From: UBA6176 sp032119375
GTDB taxonomy: Bacteria > Verrucomicrobiota > Verrucomicrobiia > Limisphaerales > UBA9464
Assembly (NCBI GenBank): GCA_964430505.1
Contig: CAYSGH010000008.1
Span: 1 to 64,000, forward strand
Reading direction: 5' to 3'
DNA: 64,000 nucleotides
Part shown: positions 44,524-53,661 of the stretch, in pieces
How positions within the stretch are numbered: the stretch's first letter is position 1
Layout: each line of letters starts with the position of its first letter
Notes under the pieces: model-generated
What the model was told of the DNA's origin: nothing
Databases searched by the model: none
The model's input: only the letters and a program-made list of their open reading frames with translations
Position numbers and translations under genes: made by a program

Positions 44524-47500
44524 ATGCGAAGGGCGAAGGATTTGGATGGGCGAACAGGGGGCGTCGGCCACGCGTGGCGGCGTGCATGGGGCATGGTGTG
44601 GCTGGCCGGGATGGCGTGGGTTGCCGGCATGGCATGGGGAGGCCCCGTGGGAGGCGGGCGTGGGTTGGTGGATGATTACGTGGTGGAATGGCACGGGATG
44701 GAGCAGGGGTTGCCCGGGGGCGGGACGACGTCGATGGCGCAGGATTCGGCGGGATACCTTTGGTTTGCGACGTTCCAAGGCCTGGCGCGCTTTGATGGGT
44801 TGGAGTTCAAGACCTACGAGCCGGACAACACGCCTGCGTTGCCCTCGGCCGGGGTGGTGAGCGCGTATCGGGACCGGCAGGGCCGCGTGTGGTTCAGCAC
44901 GTATGGCGGGATGGCGAGCCTTCATGAGGGCCAGTGGCGGCGACATGGGAAGGAGGACGGATGGACGGCCTCCTATGCGCGCGGGTTTGCGGAGGCTCCC
45001 GATGGCACGTTGTACGTGGTGCGATTCGACGGGCAGGTGCTGAGGCGCGGGACGAACGGGCCGTTCATCGAGATGCCCGCCACGCCGGCGCCGGAGCTGG
45101 GAGGCATTCCGCATTGTGATCCCGAGGGACGGCTGTGGGTGGCGAAGCCTGCCTTCGTTGGATTCTGGGATGGGGCGCGCTGGGTGGCGGTGTTGGAGGA
45201 CTTCCTGAAGGGGCACCCGGGGGATGATTCGGCCGCGGGCCCGGCCCGGGACGGGCGGCTTTGGTTCGTGAAGGGTTCCTCGCTGGTCAAGGTGGGCGTG
45301 GGCGGCGTGGGCGGCGTGGGCGGCGTGGTGCAGCACGTGCGACTGGACCGGGCGATGGAGAGCCCGTGGGCGCTCCATGAGGACTCCGTTGGAAACGTCT
45401 GGGTGCCGAGCTGGCGCCGGGGGTTGTACCATCTGGATTTGTCGGCGTCGGGCGGGGCGGCCGTGGACGGCGGAGGGGAGGCCGTCGTGGCGAGGGTGAC
45501 TCATCTGGATCGATGGGGAGGGCGGGAGTTTCGGTCCGTGCGATTTGTGTCGGAGGACGACGAGGGGAACGTGTGGGTGGGAACGGCGAGCGACGGGCTG
45601 GCGCGGTTGCGGCCGAAGCTGGTGTGGGTTGCGGGGGAGTTGGAGGGGCTGGGGCTGGACAACTTCCGGTCGGCCAGCGTTGACCGGGACGGGAGGCTTT
45701 GGGCGACGTCCCATGAGCGCGGGGTGTACTGGTGTGACGTGCCGGGTGCGGGCGCGCCGTTTCAGGGGTTGAACGACCCCATGCTTGCCGTGGGGGAGGC
45801 CGTGCTGGCGGATCGGTGGGGACACGTATGGGCGACGGGCATGGGGCCTGGGCAGCCTGTGTTCCGCCTGGACGACGGGGTGGCGCGGGTGGTGTACCGG
45901 GACGGAGATGAGCAGGGGAGCCGCGGTGCGTTGTTCGAGGATGAGCAGGGCCGGGTGTGGGTGGCAGGGCAACGGGACTTGCTGTGCCACGACCAGGGGC
46001 GTTGGGCGCGGCATGGGGTGCCCGCCGTGTTTGGCTTCGGGCAGGAGAAGGGCGGGCCGATGCGTGTGTGCAGCCCGGCGGGCCTGCTGGAGCTCCGGGA
46101 CGGCGCATTCGTCCCGGTGAAAGACAAGGACGGCAAGCCGGTGACCGGGGTGGGTTGCATGGCCCCGGCGTCCGACGGCGGGATGTGGCTGGGGATGCAG
46201 GGGAGCGGGCTGGGGTGGATCAGTCCCGAAGGGCGGGTGGGAAGGGTGGGGGAAGCCGAGGGGCTGCCGATAAGGTCGCCGACGAGCGTCTTCAAGGATG
46301 AGCATGGGTGGTTATGGCTGGGTGGCGCGCGGGGGATTGCGCGGGTTTCGGAGCGTGAGGCGCGGCGGGTGGCGCAGGGCCTGGGGGGGCGCATCCATGC
46401 ACGGATGTTGGACTCGGGGGAGGGCCTGCCGGTGAACGGGCACGTGGTGTTTGCCCGGCAACCCAAGGTGGCCGCCACGCGCGACGGGAGGGTGTGGTTT
46501 CCCACGACGCGCGGGTTGGCATGGGTCTGGCCCAACCGGATCCCCAAGAACCCCCGGGGCCCGAAGTTGGTCCCCACGGTGATGCGGCACGTCGATGCGG
46601 ACGGCGAGTTGCGCGAGGTTCCATGGAGCGAGGGGGTGGAGATTCGGCTTCCGGCGGGTTCGCGCGCGGTCCGCGTCGCCTTCTCGGCGTTGAACTATGC
46701 GGCGCCGGACCAGGTGCTGGTGCGGACTCGGCTGGAGAGGGACGGCCAGTTGCTGGTGGAGCACCATGGGCCGGAGCGGGCGGCGTCCTACGAGTTGCTG
46801 CCCCCGGGGCGGTACTCGGTTTACGTGACGGCGGCCAACGAGGACGGCGTGCCCGCCAGCACGGCCATCCGGGCGCGGTTCGTGATCGACCCGTACTTGT
46901 GGCAGACGACGTGGTTTCGGCTGGGGCTGGGGCTGGCGGGCGTTGGGCTGGTGTTGGGAGCGGCGGGCTATTGGGTCCGGCATGTGCGGCTGGCGGCCAA
47001 GCTGGCCCTTGCGGAGCGCGACCGCGTGGCGGCGTTGGAAAGCGCCGAGAAGGCGGAGGCGCTCCGGCAAAGCGAGGTGCGCCGCGAGAAGGCCGAGGCG
47101 GAGGCCGAGTGGCGGCGGCAACGCGAGGCGGTGCTGCGAGACGTGCACGACGGCGTGGGCGGGCTGGTGGCCAACCTTCAGATGACCACGAGCCTTGCCT
47201 TGCATGCCCCGGATGCCGCCGGGCAACGCGCCCAGATCCAGCACCTGGACGCCATGGCCCACGAGGCGCTGCTGGAGGTGCGCAGCCTCATGGACGCCCT
47301 GGAGGTCCAGGTGGCCGACGTCGAGTGCCTCGCGGGGGAGTTCGAGCGCTATGGAAACCTCGTGCTCGGGCCGCATGGCATTCGGCTGCGTGTGTCCGCC
47401 CAGGCGGAAGGCGGCTGTTCCCGGGCATGTGGGCCGCTCTTCCTGGGCCTGTTCCGCATCGTCAAGGAAGCCCTTGCCAACGTGGTCAAGCATGCCGGGG

Positions 47501-47772
47501 CCACGTCCGTGGAGGTGCGCGTGGTGGCATCCCAAGAGGGTCTGTTGCTCGCCATCCGGGACGACGGGCGCGGACTCCCGGACGGGGGCAGGACGGGGCG
47601 GGGGCTGCGCAGCATGCGGCGGCGTGCGGAGGAGCTGGGCGGGAAAATGACGCTCGATTCCGGGGGTGGGCTACGGCTTTACTTCGTCGTGCCGTGGCCC
47701 GGCCACGATGCAGCCCGCGCCAACGAGGCGGGGCCTGGAACCGATGTCCTTCCGTCCGTGTCTTCCGCATGA
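44524..47772 (+). CDS. Sensor histidine kinase with two-component beta-propeller (paralogue)
   Basis: A kinase of 1082 residues from the ATG at 44524, which opens on a signal segment; the upstream ATG at 44458 overlaps the hydrolase stop and would add 22 Gly-rich residues. Propeller blades (residues about 50-700) repeat motifs like GYLWFAT and GRVWFSTYGG. A Y_Y_Y domain lies at about 705-790 and a membrane segment near 798-818. The HisKA_3 phosphoacceptor is His875 (RDVHDGVGG). HATPase_c lies at about 972-1065 (NVVKHA, DDGRGLPD, GRGLRSM). It matches the kinase at 273 throughout. A 9-base tandem repeat at 45301-45327 adds Gly-Gly-Val units that the paralogue lacks. It is coupled by ATGA to its regulator. 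Confidence 0.92.
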   Translation: MRRAKDLDGRTGGVGHAWRRAWGMVWLAGMAWVAGMAWGGPVGGGRGLVDDYVVEWHGMEQGLPGGGTTSMAQDSAGYLWFATFQGLARFDGLEFKTYEPDNTPALPSAGVVSAYRDRQGRVWFSTYGGMASLHEGQWRRHGKEDGWTASYARGFAEAPDGTLYVVRFDGQVLRRGTNGPFIEMPATPAPELGGIPHCDPEGRLWVAKPAFVGFWDGARWVAVLEDFLKGHPGDDSAAGPARDGRLWFVKGSSLVKVGVGGVGGVGGVVQHVRLDRAMESPWALHEDSVGNVWVPSWRRGLYHLDLSASGGAAVDGGGEAVVARVTHLDRWGGREFRSVRFVSEDDEGNVWVGTASDGLARLRPKLVWVAGELEGLGLDNFRSASVDRDGRLWATSHERGVYWCDVPGAGAPFQGLNDPMLAVGEAVLADRWGHVWATGMGPGQPVFRLDDGVARVVYRDGDEQGSRGALFEDEQGRVWVAGQRDLLCHDQGRWARHGVPAVFGFGQEKGGPMRVCSPAGLLELRDGAFVPVKDKDGKPVTGVGCMAPASDGGMWLGMQGSGLGWISPEGRVGRVGEAEGLPIRSPTSVFKDEHGWLWLGGARGIARVSEREARRVAQGLGGRIHARMLDSGEGLPVNGHVVFARQPKVAATRDGRVWFPTTRGLAWVWPNRIPKNPRGPKLVPTVMRHVDADGELREVPWSEGVEIRLPAGSRAVRVAFSALNYAAPDQVLVRTRLERDGQLLVEHHGPERAASYELLPPGRYSVYVTAANEDGVPASTAIRARFVIDPYLWQTTWFRLGLGLAGVGLVLGAAGYWVRHVRLAAKLALAERDRVAALESAEKAEALRQSEVRREKAEAEAEWRRQREAVLRDVHDGVGGLVANLQMTTSLALHAPDAAGQRAQIQHLDAMAHEALLEVRSLMDALEVQVADVECLAGEFERYGNLVLGPHGIRLRVSAQAEGGCSRACGPLFLGLFRIVKEALANVVKHAGATSVEVRVVASQEGLLLAIRDDGRGLPDGGRTGRGLRSMRRRAEELGGKMTLDSGGGLRLYFVVPWPGHDAARANEAGPGTDVLPSVSSA

Positions 47773-48407
47773 ACATCGCCTTGGTTGAGGACCGTGCCTC
47801 CTTGCGGCAAACGTTCGCGCGCATGTTGGAGGCCATACCCGGTCATCGGCTTGCCGCTGCCTTCGCATCCGCCGAGGAGGCCAGGGCCGTGATCCGGCCG
47901 GCGATGGCCGACCTGCTGGTCGTGGACCTCGACCTGCCGGGCGAGAGCGGCATCGAGTTCATTCGCTGGCTCCAGGAATCGGCGCTGGGAATTCCGGCGG
48001 TCGTGTGGACGATCCACGACGGACGCGACGCGGTGTACGCCGCGCTCAAGGCCGGGGCCGTGGGTTACCTGGAGAAGGGGGCCAAGGTCCATGAGTTCCA
48101 GACGGCCTTGGAGGGGATTAAAGAGGGGGGCGCGCCCATGAGCGCGCGCATCGCGCGGCGCCTGCTCGTGGACGTCCTAGGCCCCTCCGTGTCGCCCCGG
48201 CCCACCGAGGACATTTCCTTCCGGGAACGGGAGGTCCTCCGCGCCGTCGCGGCCGGGCAAACCCACAAGGAAATCGCGGCCGAGCTGGCCATCAGCCCCT
48301 TCACGGTCCGTGCGCACATCAAGCACATCTACCGGAAGCTGCATGTCATGGGCCGTGCCCAGGCCTTGCAGAGGGCACGGGAGATCGGGCTCATCGTGGA
48401 CCGCTGA
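47769..48407 (+). CDS. NarL/LuxR-family response regulator (paralogue)
   Basis: A 212-residue regulator with start ATG overlapping the kinase TGA. The receiver has E7/D8, phospho-acceptor D53 in LVVDLDLPGESG, T81 and K103. The third acidic position is Arg9 where the regulator at 3473 has Asp. The C-terminal LuxR domain (about 150-208) includes FREREVLRAVAAGQTHKEIA and ISPFTVRAHIKHIYRKL. It is clearly homologous to the regulator at 3473, and the two kinase-regulator pairs look like a duplication. Confidence 0.93.
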   Translation: MNIALVEDRASLRQTFARMLEAIPGHRLAAAFASAEEARAVIRPAMADLLVVDLDLPGESGIEFIRWLQESALGIPAVVWTIHDGRDAVYAALKAGAVGYLEKGAKVHEFQTALEGIKEGGAPMSARIARRLLVDVLGPSVSPRPTEDISFREREVLRAVAAGQTHKEIAAELAISPFTVRAHIKHIYRKLHVMGRAQALQRAREIGLIVDR

Positions 48408-48460
48408 AAACCCCCCGAGCGTGCTTGCCGCCATCGGGCCGCCTTCACAGGATGCCCCCG

Positions 48461-49360
48461 ATGATTCGCTCGATTCATGACATCCACGTCGAGGACGCCG
48501 CCGGTGGGAGGCCTTCGTTCTCGATCGAGTTTTTCCCCCCGAAGACGGAGGAGGGCGAGCGGAAGTTGTTCGCCGAGGTCCTGCCGGCGTTGCGATCGTT
48601 GCCGGTGGGTTATTGCTCGGTGACGTATGGCGCGGGCGGCAGCACACGGGACTCCACGCTGCGCATCGTGGAGCGCATCCAAAAGGAGCACGACCTGACG
48701 GCCTTGATGCACCTCACCTGCGTGAATGCCACGCGCGAGGAGGTGGCTGGCGTCGTGGACGAGGCCGTGCGGCGGGGCGTGCGCAACATCCTTGCCCTGC
48801 GCGGGGACCCACCCGGCGGCACCGGGGAGTTCGTCCCCACGCCCGGCGGCTTCGAGTACTCGTCGCAGCTGGTCGCCTACCTCCGGCAACGGGGCGGCTT
48901 CAGCATTGGCACGGCGGGGTTCCCCGAGGGCCACGTCGCCCAGAAGCTCGGCCGCGCGGCGGACTGGGCCTTCTTGGCCGACAAGGTGCGCGCGGGGGCC
49001 GACTTCGTGGTGACCCAGTTGTTCTTCGACAACTCGGACTACTACGCCTTCCGAGACCACATGGCGCGCGTGCATGGCGTCACCGTCCCCATCATCCCGG
49101 GACTGCTTCCGGTCGTGTCCGGCAAGCAAACCAAGAAGTTCGTGGAGCTGTGCGGCGCGCGGTTGCCGGCGTCCTTCGTGGCCCAGTTGGACCGGTTGGG
49201 GGACGACGACGCCGCTGTGACGGAGTTCGGGATCGAGCACTGCACGCGGCAGATCGAGGACTTGCTCAAGAATGGCGCGCCCGGCGTTCACTTCTACACG
49301 TTGAACCGCGCCTACTCGACGCGCCGCATCTTGGCCAACCTCGGCCACGCGGGGGCCTGA
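48461..49360 (+). CDS. metF: Methylenetetrahydrofolate reductase
   Basis: MetF reduces 5,10-methylene-THF to 5-methyl-THF for methionine synthesis. Motifs include FSIEFFPPKTEEGE, VTYGAGGSTRD, NILALRGDPP, GTAGFPEGH, ADFVVTQLFFDN and PIIPGLLPV, followed by the C-terminal PGVHFYTLNRA. The ATG at 48461 has AGGA 9 bases upstream and gives 299 residues, like the 296 of E. coli. The ATG at 48452 is less well placed for ribosome binding. It lies downstream of a response regulator but probably has its own expression. FAD is the cofactor in the family. Confidence 0.96.
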   Translation: MIRSIHDIHVEDAAGGRPSFSIEFFPPKTEEGERKLFAEVLPALRSLPVGYCSVTYGAGGSTRDSTLRIVERIQKEHDLTALMHLTCVNATREEVAGVVDEAVRRGVRNILALRGDPPGGTGEFVPTPGGFEYSSQLVAYLRQRGGFSIGTAGFPEGHVAQKLGRAADWAFLADKVRAGADFVVTQLFFDNSDYYAFRDHMARVHGVTVPIIPGLLPVVSGKQTKKFVELCGARLPASFVAQLDRLGDDDAAVTEFGIEHCTRQIEDLLKNGAPGVHFYTLNRAYSTRRILANLGHAGA

Positions 49361-49400
49361 GCCACACGGATGCGCGCGGTCTGCCCCGGGGCGTGCCGGG

Positions 49401-51146
49401 TCACCCGCGCACGGGCAAGGCCACCGTGAAGGCCGAGCCCCGACCGGGCTCGGACCACGTGTGGATCACCCCGCCGTGGCCCTCGACGATCCGCCGCACG
49501 ATGGCCAGCCCGAGACCGTTTCCCTGCGGCTTGGTGGAGCCCAGCAGTGACGTGAACAGCCGAGCCCGTTGATCCGGAGACATCCCTTCCCCGGTGTCGC
49601 GGAACCGAACCACGACGGCGACGGGCTGCCGACGGTCGCCGGACCGGACGATGCGCGACGACACCACGAGCCGTCCGCCCCGGGGCATGGCCTCCACGGC
49701 GTTGAGGGACAGGTTGAGGAAGGCTTGCTCGAGCTGCGTGGGGTCGCCCGTGATGCGGGGCAACGCCTCGTCCAGCCGCGACACCAGCTCCACCCCGGCG
49801 TGCTTCAGCTTGGCCCGGAGCAGGAATCCCAGGTCCCGCAGCAACCCGTTGACGTCCACCTGCGTCCGCACCGGCTCCGAAGGCCGCGCAAAGTCCAGCA
49901 CCCGGTCCACGATCCGGTTCAGGTGGTCCATCTTCTCCCCCATGATGCGGAAGTCCGTCCCCCGGGGATCCCCCTCCTCGAACTCCAGCCCCAGGCTGTG
50001 ATGCAGCATCTTCATCACCGTGAGCGGGTTCCGGATCTCGTGGGCCACCTCGGCCGCCAACAGGCCCAGCGCGCCCAGTCGCTCGCTCTGCCGCAGCTCC
50101 TCCTCCGACGCCATCAACCGGTCGTAGAGCCGCGCCTTTTCCAGGGCCAGCGCCGACAGCTCCGCGTAGGCGGACAGGGTGCGGACCTCCTCGTCGGGGA
50201 ACAGGTGCGGCTGCGCGGTGTACACGGTCAGCGCACCCAGGGCGCGACCCTCGAAGAGCAAGGGCACGGCGAGCATCGAGACCAGCCCCTCCTCGCGTGC
50301 CACGGCCACGTGCTGGTACCGCCCGCTGGCCTGCACGTCCTCCACCTGGAGCGGCTTGCGCCGACGCACCACGTTGCCCAGCAGGCTCTCCGAGATAGCG
50401 AGGCGTGGCTTCTCCCGGTATCGGGCTCCCGCCCCATGGCACGCCCGCAGGTCCAGCCATTCGCCCGTCTCGTCCACCATCATCAACGAGCACACCTTCG
50501 CCCCGATCAACGTCCGTGCCTCCTGCGTGATCGCCTGCAACGCGTCGTCCAGGCTCACCGTCGAGTTGATCCGTTGGCTCACCCGCACCAACGACTCCAG
50601 CAGCCGCGCCCGTTGCCGCGCCGACTCGTACAACCACGAGTTGCGGATCGCCTGCGCCGCCAGCTCCGCCAACGCCTCCATCAATCCTTGGTCGCCCTCG
50701 TCGAACGCGTCCCTGCGGTCCGAGTCCACGTTCAACACGCCGCGCACCTCCTCGCCCACGCGCAACGGGACGGCCATCTCCGACGCCACCCCAGTGCGCA
50801 CGGCGACGTAGCGCCGGTCCCCCGAGACGTTCCCCACACGGGCAACCCCGCCCGTCCGCACCACCCAGCCCGTGATGCCCTGGCCCAGCCGCAGCCGGAC
50901 GGCGCGCGCCTCGGCGGGCAACCCCACCTCCGCCTCGATCTCCAACAGCCCCGTCGTGGGGTTCAGCAGGCAAATCGAGCCTGAGTTCGCCCGCATCAAG
51001 GACACGGCCTCCCCCAGAATCGCGCGCAACGCCTCCCGCGGCTCCAGCGTGGAGTGGATGACGCGGCTCACGCGCGCCAGCGTCTCCGCCCGTCCGAGCC
51101 GACGAAGCAGGTCGTCCGCCGACGTCCCCTGGGCCTCTGCGCTCAT
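49401..51146 (-). CDS. GAF-domain sensor histidine kinase (soluble)
   Basis: A 581-residue kinase with no clear membrane segment. Two GAF domains lie at about 25-180 and 195-345. The HisKA phosphoacceptor is His369 in AHEIRNPLTVMKML. HATPase_c follows (about 465-580) with NLSLNAVEAMPRGG, FRDTGEGMSPD and GNGLGLAIVRRI. It therefore resembles NtrB-like or cyclic-nucleotide and redox sensing kinases. The start at 51146 overlaps the stop of the LptF/LptG-type gene (ATGA), so the two are co-translated. No response regulator sits next to it on the same strand. The partner may be the OmpR-type regulator encoded divergently at 52981, although that one has its own kinase. Confidence 0.92.
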   Translation of the reverse strand: MSAEAQGTSADDLLRRLGRAETLARVSRVIHSTLEPREALRAILGEAVSLMRANSGSICLLNPTTGLLEIEAEVGLPAEARAVRLRLGQGITGWVVRTGGVARVGNVSGDRRYVAVRTGVASEMAVPLRVGEEVRGVLNVDSDRRDAFDEGDQGLMEALAELAAQAIRNSWLYESARQRARLLESLVRVSQRINSTVSLDDALQAITQEARTLIGAKVCSLMMVDETGEWLDLRACHGAGARYREKPRLAISESLLGNVVRRRKPLQVEDVQASGRYQHVAVAREEGLVSMLAVPLLFEGRALGALTVYTAQPHLFPDEEVRTLSAYAELSALALEKARLYDRLMASEEELRQSERLGALGLLAAEVAHEIRNPLTVMKMLHHSLGLEFEEGDPRGTDFRIMGEKMDHLNRIVDRVLDFARPSEPVRTQVDVNGLLRDLGFLLRAKLKHAGVELVSRLDEALPRITGDPTQLEQAFLNLSLNAVEAMPRGGRLVVSSRIVRSGDRRQPVAVVVRFRDTGEGMSPDQRARLFTSLLGSTKPQGNGLGLAIVRRIVEGHGGVIHTWSEPGRGSAFTVALPVRG

Positions 51147-52633
51147 CGAATGCGCGACGTCAGCCATGCGCCGGAGGCCGCAAAGGCGGCGTTGGGAATC
51201 CATGCGGCCGCCCACCCGGGCAGCTCGCCGCTCTGTCCCATGGCAAACCCGAGCCGTTGCAGCACGAAGTAGATGAAGGCCAGCCCGATGCTCCCCGCCA
51301 CCCCGTAGAACACGTTGCGGCGCCCGGGCGTCACCCCGAACGGGACGGCAATCAAGACCACCACCAGGCACGTCCACGGCGCCGCCCAGCGCGCGTGCCA
51401 CTGCGTGTCGAGCGTCGCCGCAAGGTCCGGGGCCAACACTGGGTGAATCCGCCGGTACTCCTCGATCTCCCGCAGCGTCAGCTCCGGACGCCGCAGCGCG
51501 CGGCCCCGCCGCAGCCCGTTGACCCGCAGCTCCGAACGGAACAACTCCGGCGTCTCCATCCCGCCCTCCAGCTCCATCCCGGTCGCCGTCGCCAGCAAGG
51601 GTTCCCCGTCCTTCGTCCCCCGGAACACATACTCCGTCACGTTGGTGAACACCCAGGCGCCCCCGTTCCAGTTCGCGGCATCCCCCATCACCAACCGCCA
51701 CGCCCCGGCCGCCGCCTTGCGTTCCATGCGCACGTCCGAAAGCCAGGTCCCGGCCGGGTTCATCGCCGCCGCGCGCCACGCCTCCCCGTCGGGCCCCGTC
51801 GCCGTCAGGTTGGTGCGCCACGGCTGCGGCGTCGGCACCGGGATGTTGGTGCGCACGCCCGCGTTCGTCACCCACGTGGGCACGGGCACCCAGACCGTCC
51901 ATGGCTCGCCCTTCCACGCAAGGTCGCCCGGAACCTTCCCTGGTGGCGGGAAGTCCGACGACGGCCTCGGGGCCTCGGGCGGGCGGGCGTCGCCGTCGAA
52001 CCGCTGCAGGGACTCGGTCACGCCGGACGCCCGCCATGCGCCATTTGTCCATGCCACGGAACGCGCCATCCATGCTTGGCGCGCCCCCGGCCCAATCCAC
52101 AGGCGCACCCGTGGCCGCCGCATGTCGCCCGTGACCTCGTTGAAGGCCCCGATGTTCCACACGCGGCGGTCCGTGGCGTTCTCGACGTCGATGCGCTCCC
52201 GCCACACGCCCTCGCTCAGCGCCGCCGTGCCGAGCAACAGCCGCTCCTGCCGCACGCGGCATTCCGGGGCCAGCCATTCCGAGGCCCCATGCAACGCGCC
52301 CACCATGAGCAATCCCACCCCCAGGTACGGCATGCACAGCCGCCACAGGCCCACCCCGGCGGCACGCATGGCGGTGATCTCGTTGTGGCGCGAGTGCTGG
52401 GTCAGCGCGTAGAGCAAGGCCAGCAGGAACCCCACCGGCAACACCGTGGACAACATGTCCGGCGCCTCCAGGCAGTAGTACCACGCCACGTCCCACGCAC
52501 CCAGTCCCCGTTGCTGCAGGTTCCCCACCTGCGCCAACAGGTCGAACGCCAGCCAAAACACGAGGAAGCCCCCCAGGCAAAAGCCCATCGGCACCATCAA
52601 CTCGCGCAGCAGGTATCGGTCCAGCAATCGCAC
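51143..52633 (-). CDS. LptF/LptG family lipopolysaccharide export permease
   Basis: A 496-residue inner-membrane protein. The start MRLLDRYLLRELMVP leads into the first of three N-terminal membrane segments (about 12-35, 58-80, 98-118). RHNEITAMRAAGVGLWR is the conserved cytoplasmic motif of the family. A large periplasmic beta-jellyroll-like part (about 120-400) follows, then three membrane segments (about 405-425, 435-455, 467-487) with PFGVTPGRRNVFYGVAGS. LptF/G with LptB drives LPS from the inner membrane to LptA and LptC. The periplasmic part is longer than in the ~360-residue E. coli proteins because of Pro- and Thr-rich insertions. Which of lptF or lptG it is cannot be decided. Confidence 0.88.
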   Translation of the reverse strand: MRLLDRYLLRELMVPMGFCLGGFLVFWLAFDLLAQVGNLQQRGLGAWDVAWYYCLEAPDMLSTVLPVGFLLALLYALTQHSRHNEITAMRAAGVGLWRLCMPYLGVGLLMVGALHGASEWLAPECRVRQERLLLGTAALSEGVWRERIDVENATDRRVWNIGAFNEVTGDMRRPRVRLWIGPGARQAWMARSVAWTNGAWRASGVTESLQRFDGDARPPEAPRPSSDFPPPGKVPGDLAWKGEPWTVWVPVPTWVTNAGVRTNIPVPTPQPWRTNLTATGPDGEAWRAAAMNPAGTWLSDVRMERKAAAGAWRLVMGDAANWNGGAWVFTNVTEYVFRGTKDGEPLLATATGMELEGGMETPELFRSELRVNGLRRGRALRRPELTLREIEEYRRIHPVLAPDLAATLDTQWHARWAAPWTCLVVVLIAVPFGVTPGRRNVFYGVAGSIGLAFIYFVLQRLGFAMGQSGELPGWAAAWIPNAAFAASGAWLTSRIR

Positions 52634-52745
52634 CGTGCCCCAATCCTACCCCGATGCCCCCTGCGCATCCATGCGCGACTGCGTCCCCCGCGCGAAATCC
52701 ACCCGGCGGCCCCCCGCCGCCCATGGCCACGACGGAACCCGGCAT

Positions 52746-52920
52746 AGGGGTCAGATCTGTAAAGTTGACATTTCGATGGGCCACGCAGGTGGATGCCGCC
52801 TGCGGGGAAGGGATTGGTGCCGAGGACGCGCCCATTTCGGGCACGGCGCATCGCGCATTGTCGCGACGTGAACGAGGCCGCGTTTGCCGTCAAAATGTCA
52901 AAGGTACAGATCTGACCCCT
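52746..52920 (+). repeat. REPIN-like inverted repeat (copy A)
   Basis: The left arm AGGGGTCAGATCTGTA then TTGACATTT (52746-52774) and the right arm AAATGTCAA then TACAGATCTGACCCCT (52893-52920) are near-exact inverse copies, separated by about 120 bases. The same arms occur at 60209-60290. Sequences beginning GGGGTCAGATCT are, as I recall, typical of REP elements mobilised by REP-associated tyrosine transposases; none is in this window. It lies in the 347-base gap between the divergent LptF-type and OmpR-type genes. The rest of the gap has no gene. Confidence 0.75.
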
Positions 52921-52980
52921 TTGCCCGGGCGCGCCGGGGCGCGGGTTCCCCCCTTCAAACCGGGGGCGATTGCGGGCAGG

Positions 52981-53661
52981 ATGAACGCCGTGCGCATCTT
53001 GGTGGTGGAGGACGACGCGAAGATCGCCTCGTTTGTCGGGAAGGGCCTGCGGCAGGGCGGGTTCGCCGTGGACGCGTGCCGGGACGGCGCGGAGGCCCTG
53101 CAGCAGGCCTTGGCCGCCCCGTATGACGCGGCGGTCGTGGACGTGATGCTGCCGGGCATGGACGGGTTGGCGCTCGTGCAACGGCTCCGCGCCGCCGGCA
53201 TTCGCACGCCCGTCCTGTTCCTCAGCGCGAAGGCCAGCGTCCAGGACCGCGTCCGCGGCCTCCACGCGGGCGGCGACGACTACCTCACCAAGCCGTTCGC
53301 CTTCTCCGAGCTGATGGCGAGGGTGCAGGCCTTGATCCGAAGGTCGTCGGCCACGACGAGCGAGCCGACGAGGCTGGTGGTGGGGGACCTTTCCATGGAC
53401 CTCCTCACGCGCGAGGTGCGGCGGGGCGACGAGGTGCTGGAGTTGCAGCCGCGCGAGTTTTCCCTGCTGGAATACCTGATGCGCAACGCGGGCCGGACGG
53501 TCTCCAAGACGATGATCCTCGAGCACGTCTGGGACTACAGCTTCGACCCGCAGACGAACGTCGTGGACGTGCTCGTGCACCGCCTGCGGTCGAAGATCGA
53601 CCCGGACAAGACGCGGCTGCACACGATGCGAGGGGTGGGATATGTCCTTCGTCCAAGCTGA
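52981..53661 (+). CDS. OmpR-family response regulator
   Basis: A 226-residue regulator. The receiver has E10, D11 and D12, phospho-acceptor D54 in VVDVMLPGMDG, FLSAKAS with the switch residue, and DDYLTKPFAFSEL with the conserved Lys. The winged-helix DNA-binding domain (about 130-224) contains LQPREFSLLEYLMRN, WDYSFDPQTNVVDVLV and the closing RGVGYVLR. It most resembles CusR/CopR-type regulators. The ATG at 52981 has a GGCAGG just upstream. The 3' end overlaps the kinase gene by 20 bases. Confidence 0.94.
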   Translation: MNAVRILVVEDDAKIASFVGKGLRQGGFAVDACRDGAEALQQALAAPYDAAVVDVMLPGMDGLALVQRLRAAGIRTPVLFLSAKASVQDRVRGLHAGGDDYLTKPFAFSELMARVQALIRRSSATTSEPTRLVVGDLSMDLLTREVRRGDEVLELQPREFSLLEYLMRNAGRTVSKTMILEHVWDYSFDPQTNVVDVLVHRLRSKIDPDKTRLHTMRGVGYVLRPS

